From the NCBI GenBank assembly GCA_933228895.1, contig OW121847.1:90524679-90588678 (forward strand): a DNA stretch of 64,000 nucleotides, given 5' to 3'. The notes below the pieces were generated by a model that was not told the DNA's origin, did not search any database, and was given only the letters and a program-made list of their open reading frames with translations. A program made the position numbers and the translations under genes. Positions within the stretch are counted from its first letter, which is position 1, and every line of letters begins with the position of its first letter. This document shows, piece after piece, positions 58,165 through 64,000 of the stretch. The stretch is from Platycnemis pennipes (Eukaryota; Arthropoda; Insecta; Odonata; Platycnemididae).

Positions 58165-60792
58165 CATATTCTGAAACGCGTAACTCTATACACCATTTTC
58201 GTGTCCCCAAAAATATCATTCTTCAAGAAAGCAAGCAATAGCCAATTTCTAATTTAGAATCCCATGCTTGTATTAACGGCAGTTCACTTAACTCACAGTA
58301 TTCTTACCCCATACTGCCTCGATTTACGAAAAATGTAGCATTAAATTATATATTATACATTCATCAAAGTACTACGTGTATTTAAATTAATGATCAAAAT
58401 TATGGAAAGCAGATTTGGTGTTTGTCCAGTGTATTGCCTGAGTCAGGATTTCTCGGGTTCTCCACCAGTTCAGGTCATTCAGGGCTAAATTTCGAAGGAC
58501 TTGACCAGGTGGAAAATACAAGAAATCAAAATTATTGATACAATGGATAAACAGATGCCATTACTCATGTAGTTTAATACGCTATTCTACACAAATTACG
58601 AAGAAAATGACTATAAAATACTAAATAAATGAAGATAGATCCTAATGTATATTTTCATATGATGTCTTTTAAGAATTAAAGCAATTAAAGTGAGAGCATG
58701 GAAATTCTCCGAAAAAAATGGTTTCCGGGGTGAATAAAGACAGAATAAATCCACACGCGTGACGGAAACAAAACGAAAGGAAACACAAAAGGTAGGCTCA
58801 GTGATAGCATGAGTGGCACTGCCACCTTTCTCCAGGGAAAGGTAATTAGTTATACAGTTTTACTAGTGCATTAATTGGGACAATTTATACATTTTTCAGA
58901 TTCGGATGATAAAGTTAGCTGATGTGACCAACTCCTTGCATAATTTAAATGTGCAATCTCTTTAAATTTTCACCGACTCCAAGGAGCAAGCAAAACGACC
59001 GACATGATGGATGGAAAAATTTATGCATTATCTGCATGAAAAACTTATTCGACGCAAGCTACATTTTCTATATGTTGTGCACGAGTAGACGTAAGCAATA
59101 CTACATTCCGCGCAGACGCAGATTGGTAATTGATGAGTAGCTAAAGAAGGGAGAGAATGAATTTAATGACCAAACTAAGATACAACACACTAACACAAGG
59201 GTTCTCCCTTTGCTTAAGTAGTTGCAGATTTACAACACAACCGTTTAGTTTTTGTTTACACCATCACCTTCTCATGACCCTGTTTACCTCTCAATACCCA
59301 CTTAGAATTTAACAGACCTCGCAATATTATGTTTACCTTCTTTTCATGGAAATGATATGCCAAAGCACAGTTGGGTTTTAATGTGCGAATTATGTTTACA
59401 TCTGTCTAAGAGTAACGCGAGGCGGTAAGTCTCAGCGAGTGCAACCGCGACACTTCCACCCGGTCACGTAATTTCCTCCTAAGACTCTCAGGTGATACAC
59501 TCCGGACTTCCTCACTCGAAGGAAATCACAGGAAACGTCCGCATGTTTCCTCCTAATTGAGGAATCTGTTCTTTCGCGAACGATTGACGAACTAAGTGAG
59601 ATCGCAAGCGGACTTGACGACTGAACTTGAAACAACGCCGACTGAATACCATGCGAACCTACACTCTCAGGAGTGTGGCAGAAATAAATAATCACCAAAA
59701 TGTCTTACGTACACGCATTAAGTTATAAATGTTATTTCATAAGAGACATGTGCTTATGTTTCATATCCAAGAATAAGAATAAGTCAAGTATATACGAAAG
59801 AATATAAATCTATATTTGTGGTTCAGTCATATTTTTTTATATGGACACACAATAGTTCAGTTAACATTGTTTGGTAGAATGAAATACTATTTTCTGTCAC
59901 AACACAAACTGCACCACAAATATTAAACCAACATTTTCGGATAGTAAGACCGCATATCTAATATTCTTTACGAGAAAAGGAAAATTTCTAATATATCTGT
60001 GCTGCAGTCCATCCTCTAAATCTTTTTTTCCTGATCAAATTGTGTGTAAAGTGCTGGATTCACAATTTATTTTTAATATAATCGTAAAGTTAAAAATTTT
60101 ATGCGTTATAAGGCACAGTAAAAGTTTTAACCAAAGATAGCGATCCCTCCCTCAGGTATTCTTCATCCTCATTCCGTATTCATAGAGACGAGAGAGATTT
60201 TGATTAGTAGGAGAAATGTTTTCATTGCTCAAAATCGTTCGAATTTCTACACATTTATAGGTTAACATACAAATTAAATCGACTACTAAAATTAATGAAG
60301 TTGCCTAGCCGGAAAACGTCAAACATATTAAAAAACCAAGCGTACTCTAGTATTAAAAAAAATAAAAATAAAAATTAGCAAGATAAATAGAACAGAGAGG
60401 TTCAAAATGTCATTATTTGTGCATAAGATGAGGGACCATTATAAATTAAACCGAAGTCATTGAGAAGCTAATTAGGATACACAATGTACGTTTTAGCTTT
60501 TTTTGAATTTGCACATGCACTTGTAAATGCAAATGCATTAATTTCGTTGTTTTTTTAAATCTCCTTGTATTTTTGGCGCGTAACTAGAAATACTGATGTA
60601 AATTTTGTTGAGTAACTGAGTCGTAATGTTAGTTTCAGGTCGCGACAGCATTACATTTGAAGTTGCCGTTGTGCTTCAGCAAAATTATCAACAACATGAT
60701 CGGTAATACGGTTACCAACAATTTGATTGTTTACCCATCGATGATGCGTGACTAATATAGAGACACCCCTGCCACGCACCCTCGTGGTGGCT
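58165..60792. other. Intergenic; one short inverted repeat
   Basis: TTCTCCACCAGTTCAGGTCA (58459) is roughly complementary to the segment ending near 58517 (GACTTGACCAGGTGGAAAAT). Otherwise unrecognised. 59400-59650 is richer in CG but its frames match nothing known. Confidence 0.4.
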
Positions 60793-60796
60793 TGCA

Positions 60797-61012
60797 GGGG
60801 GGTCGAGTTGGTGTAATGGTTAGAGTACTGGTTTCTCACTCTCATGGCCTGAGTAGTGAAAGATTTTTTTTTATTGGTTAGTCGGCCCCTACTTGTGGAG
60901 AGTATTCGAGTTAAGTACTCCATCCGTAACCTTTAAGTTGTGGTCCCCTTGGAGCCTTTTGTTAAGTGCAGGCTAATGCCTGCCATACCTCCCTCTACCT
61001 TCCCTTTGTCCC
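60797..61012 (+). mobile_element. SINE family S1, copy 13
   Basis: The head GAGTTGGTGTAATGGTTAGA is a clear tRNA-like box A, followed by AGTACTCCATCCGTAAC, TGGTCCCCTTGGAGCC, GTTAAGTGCAGGCTAATGCC and CTACCTTCCC. Box B is lost. Confidence 0.75.
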
Positions 61013-61367
61013 TTTCCTCCCGGTGTGAATCACCTTCAAGTGCGGGTACACATTAGTAAACGACAGATGATGGCTGCCAGGGTACGATGCAGATGATGGT
61101 GAATGCGTCGCCCAACCAACACACACCTCCGAAAATCCACTCCGAGAGTCGGGGAAGCCCGTTCTGTAAAGGAGGGTTGATCGACGGACGCCACCCCTCC
61201 CCCTCGGCGCACCAATCTCCGGCCCAACCCCTCCCGCGGGGTTCCTTTGATTCCTCCTTCCCCCTCCTCACCCCCTTCCACTCCACTCCCCTGAGTCCCC
61301 CGCGAATTCACTTTGCTTTCTCTCTCCCTCGGTCTCCAGCCCTACCTCCATCGTGCGCGCCTGAGAT

Positions 61368-61405
61368 TATAAAAGCCGGCCAGACCCTCCGCCGAGCTCA
61401 CATTC
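61368..61405 (+). promoter_or_regulatory. Core promoter (TATA box and initiator) in a GC-rich island
   Basis: TATAAAAG starts at 61368 and the initiator TCACATT has its A at 61400, a spacing of 32 nt. Both lie in a 550-bp GC-rich stretch that contrasts sharply with its AT-rich neighbours. The combination is typical of a focused arthropod promoter. No transcript evidence is available from sequence alone. Confidence 0.45.
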
Positions 61406-61571
61406 GCTCGCCAACTTTGCCCGCGGCCCCATCGGCCCCTGAATCGAGGAGAAAGAAGGAGACACCACACCAATTGCGACACTTTCGTGTCCCACGGCGA
61501 GATCCAAGTGACCCTTCGAGAGTCCCCGAGGAGAGGAGGGGACACCGCGGAACATCCAGAGAGGAAAATCG
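61400..61571 (+). other. Candidate non-coding first exon
   Basis: From the predicted start at 61400 to a donor-like site ATCG|GTATGT (intron from 61572) there is no ATG, so it would be a 5' UTR exon. Downstream exons are not recognisable in the window. The open frame running through here (61087-61695) is best explained by GC-rich composition. Confidence 0.3.
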
Positions 61572-61602
61572 GTATGTACCGCCACGAGGGGCGCAAAGAA
61601 GG

Positions 61603-61885
61603 ATGATTAATATGGTGGTTAGGGTACTGGCTTTCCGTCCTGGAGGTACGAGATCGAGTCCCGGCAGTGCTGTCAATTTTTTTTTAGAAGTTTAGAAGTT
61701 GTGTTGAGTACCTACTTCGAGTTCAGTTCTTCGTCCGTCGAATGGGACGCTGAACCGTGGACCCCGTGGCGCCTTCCGTCCATAGTACGTTAATGCCGAT
61801 GTGTTTTCTCCCCGCCCTTCCTCTTTTCCTTCCAAACCCTCTTCCTGCACACCTCCTTCCGATCTGTGGCTACTAAAACTGCAAG
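61603..61885 (+). mobile_element. SINE family S1, copy 14 (near full length)
   Basis: AATATGGTGGTTAGGGTACT (box A region), GAGATCGAGTCCCGGC (box B), a T run, CTTCGTCCGTCGAATGGGAC, CGTGGCGCCTTCCGTC and TTAATGCCGATGTG. It begins 32 nt after the predicted splice donor. Confidence 0.8.
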
Positions 61886-61889
61886 GTAG

Positions 61890-62565
61890 ACACTGACCTA
61901 CTGATAATGAAGATTGATGGTTTCGTGTGGAGTTTCGGGTAGTGGACACGAGCGCTAGCAAGGAGTGCAACATAAACAAGGAAGGTGTTTCCTCAGAGGC
62001 TACGTCTCTCGGGTACTACCGAATAAAAAGGATACGGCAACCGTTTAAATCTACAATCTCCTTCAGCGAAAATAATGGAATAATACGACGCGAAAAAAAA
62101 TTTGAGTGTTCCCTTTCACGAATTCAATCACCTAAAGTGTGTACACGAGAAACAACATGATTTATACTGTATTGCGTGAAAAAAAACCTTGAAAGGGCAA
62201 GGCATCCTTTTGCCGGATTTAAATGCATATCTGTAAGCGTATCTGTAATAATGCAAGAGAAAATTACAGAAGATGTAATTAGGCAGACTTCACATCGGTC
62301 ATGGTAACACAATATTTAACCCAAATACACGTTAGTTCAAGCATTGCTAACCCACAAGCTTACGCGCGTGTGAAAATAAACTACCTTTTGCTTTAGTCGA
62401 GACTACTAAGAATAACATTCTTAACCTTCAGCCTGCCTAATAGAGGTGTAAGCAAGCGAGTATTACTTTTATGTGGTTTGGACATTTTCCAGTTTCGGTA
62501 GTTAAAGTATACCCAAAAGAGTATCACGGCTATGTGCGCTTGATAATTTTTTAACGTTGATTATT
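61890..62565. other. Intergenic, nothing recognised
   Basis: No recognisable gene or repeat. Confidence 0.4.
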
Positions 62566-62569
62566 GCCC

Positions 62570-62821
62570 TTATTTGACTGTGGATAATATCGAAAACCAA
62601 CGATCAACAGGATTCGTGGCGTTTCCTTCAACAAGCGTTATCGTATCGATATCAATTGGCTTGCCTTGAACGACTTTCACGAAAGTCGGGAAATAATCGA
62701 TGTTACAGTCTTTGTGGACAACGACGAAATAATTTCGAATGAATGGTGTTACCCGCGGATTAAAAAAAAGAGTGATCAAACCTCTGATCCCAAATGAAGA
62801 TAACCACGAGTATTCTCCCAC
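62570..62821 (-). CDS. Unrecognised open frame with coding-like composition
   Basis: I do not recognise the product (about 83 codons on the minus strand, no ATG at its upstream end). It has a regular mix of residues, including FVVVHKDCNIDYFPTFVKVV and GKPIDIDTITLVEGNAT, unlike the low-complexity chance frames elsewhere. It could be part of an exon or of an old mobile element. No splice sites could be argued with confidence. Confidence 0.18.
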   Translation of the reverse strand: MGEYSWLSSFGIRGLITLFFNPRVTPFIRNYFVVVHKDCNIDYFPTFVKVVQGKPIDIDTITLVEGNATNPVDRWFSILSTVK

Positions 62822-63363
62822 GCGCTCTCGATGGCGAGGACATTTCGGGAGTTCCCACCTTCACCGGCGTACGTAAGCGGAAGGATGTCGGCAGTCCGAA
62901 TGCGTGAGAATTTGGCAACGCCACCAATGGCACAGGTTTTAGGGCGGCGCGGCAAAGCGCCTCGATACTCATTCCAGGAAAATTAGTTAACCCCCATTCG
63001 AAACTCGAAATGCTCGGAGAAAGTAAACCGGACGGAAATTTGGAGCGCTACATTGAAAGAGAAAAATGTTTTGCACAGCGAGAGGCGAATATCGTGCAAC
63101 AATTTACGACGCTCTCGATACTAAAAAAATTACACTTCCTCTTAACTCTCACATCATCAAAGAAATCAATCTCTGAACGGTTGCTTTTCAAGAAAAAGGA
63201 AAGCATAATCTGCGTGACTGGTAGCGTAGTCAAGAGAGATGGGCGGTGCGCCAGGCGGACCGGCTCTTACCTCATAATATTATCGATAGTTCGTGCCTAA
63301 ATAAGTAAGGGAAAACATGCATGATAATTCTATTGGACGACCTTCGGCCGACAAGTTTGAAGG

Positions 63364-63780
63364 ATGAATACTACAGAAGCACGTAAGCACTCACTTCTCA
63401 AAGGAGAAGATGAGAATGGGGCAAGTGAGACCATTTTCTCGAGTGCGGAGATTTTAGTTCACGAGGAGAACATCTTTCGCCATCCATTTCGAGTTCACGT
63501 TCAAGCGAGAGCTTCACGGTCACATAAATTTAGGTTCAAAGTTTTTACGGAAAGGAATAAACGTAGGTGTCCGCATGAAGATTATGCAATAAATGTTGTG
63601 AATTTTTCAGAGATTACTCTCGATGTGGAGGAAGGCATCGTGTGTGGAAAAAGTATCGTAACTTTATTTTGGCAGTGTACTAAGACGATGGAAAACATAG
63701 AAAAATTTTACGATAGGCCTTCCGCAAATCTAGGATCAATCACGATGGTTCGTATTCTCTCAAGAAAATTATTATTGTGA
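63364..63780 (+). CDS. Unrecognised 138-codon open frame
   Basis: Starts with ATG and ends in TGA. The product is basic and hydrophilic, with no domain, signal peptide or membrane segment that I recognise. It lies alone near the window end, with no clear promoter or polyadenylation signal. It may be chance. Confidence 0.15.
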   Translation: MNTTEARKHSLLKGEDENGASETIFSSAEILVHEENIFRHPFRVHVQARASRSHKFRFKVFTERNKRRCPHEDYAINVVNFSEITLDVEEGIVCGKSIVTLFWQCTKTMENIEKFYDRPSANLGSITMVRILSRKLLL

Positions 63781-63784
63781 GATA

Positions 63785-64000
63785 ACAGAGAAAATATAGA
63801 TGTATAATTGAATATAAATATTAAATTTCACATGTTCCGACGCTTCAAATACGCTCGGTTATTTGCCTACGGCTAACTTACTTACGGCTAAAAACTATTA
63901 CCTTCCTCGTCCCACCCCAGTTTCCTAGCAATTCACCCTTGATAACGGCCTTCAAAACACCACTGTCCATTACCTCCAGCTCTATTTATTTATCTTGCCT
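63785..64000. other. Window end, nothing recognised
   Basis: AT-rich and then C/T-rich sequence without a recognisable feature. Confidence 0.4.

Noticed and set aside
58459..58517. Another foldback ribozyme element
   Set aside because: The arms are only about 20 nt and imperfect, and neither a CUGANGA box nor flanking duplication is present.
61087..61695. A 202-codon plus-strand open frame, the longest in the window
   Set aside because: It runs through a GC-rich stretch where stop codons are rare, is proline/serine/arginine-rich without any domain, crosses a likely promoter and ends inside an S1 SINE.
1..64000. CRISPR arrays, operons, ribosomal RNA genes or other prokaryotic features
   Set aside because: No regularly spaced direct repeats, no rRNA-like sequence, and splice sites, SINEs and non-LTR tails show a eukaryotic nuclear genome.

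Overview
This is a eukaryotic nuclear window, not a bacterial one. It is AT-rich and gene-poor. It holds spliceosomal introns, a polyadenylation signal and many dispersed retroelements. The mix of Penelope-like elements with GIY-YIG endonuclease domains, tRNA-headed SINEs, non-LTR retrotransposon tails, a mariner relic and a hAT-type element points to an arthropod, probably an insect with a large repeat-rich genome. I cannot name the species.

Only one host gene is clear: the last two exons of an animal haem peroxidase on the plus strand (49-413 and 897-972), with its 3' UTR and an AATAAA signal at 1800. The rest is intergenic or intronic and mostly built of repeats. A GC-rich island with a TATA box and initiator (61.0-61.6 kb) may be the promoter and non-coding first exon of a second gene. 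A weaker TATA/initiator pair lies at 28.9 kb.

Layout: peroxidase 3' end (0-1.8 kb). Penelope-like and non-LTR debris with one nested insertion (3.1-7 kb). SINE-dotted sequence (8-30 kb) holding three related foldback elements at 10.26, 21.6 and 27.55 kb. A Penelope-like element with inverted arms (31.2-32.05 kb). Non-LTR tails and a mariner relic (34.5-37.9 kb). A hAT-type element with intact ends and an 8-bp duplication (39.9-41.7 kb). Further non-LTR tails and SINEs (42-58 kb). Finally the GC-rich island between two SINEs.

The most interesting system is the foldback family. Three elements of about 220 bp each have inverted arms, a 43-52 nt extension at one end only (shared motif GCCTGAA) and 10-13 bp target-site duplications. 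Each carries a hammerhead-ribozyme-like core (CUGANGA-type box, one extra U, stem II, GAAA, very short stem III, UH). The element at 31.2-32.05 kb has the same plan, but its loop holds a GIY-YIG endonuclease reading frame without any reverse transcriptase. I read the short elements as non-autonomous Penelope derivatives made of two inverted terminal repeats. Two tRNA-derived SINE families (called S1 and S2 here) and one non-LTR family (seven 3' tails) make up most of the remaining recognisable repeats. All family assignments were made by eye, without database searches.
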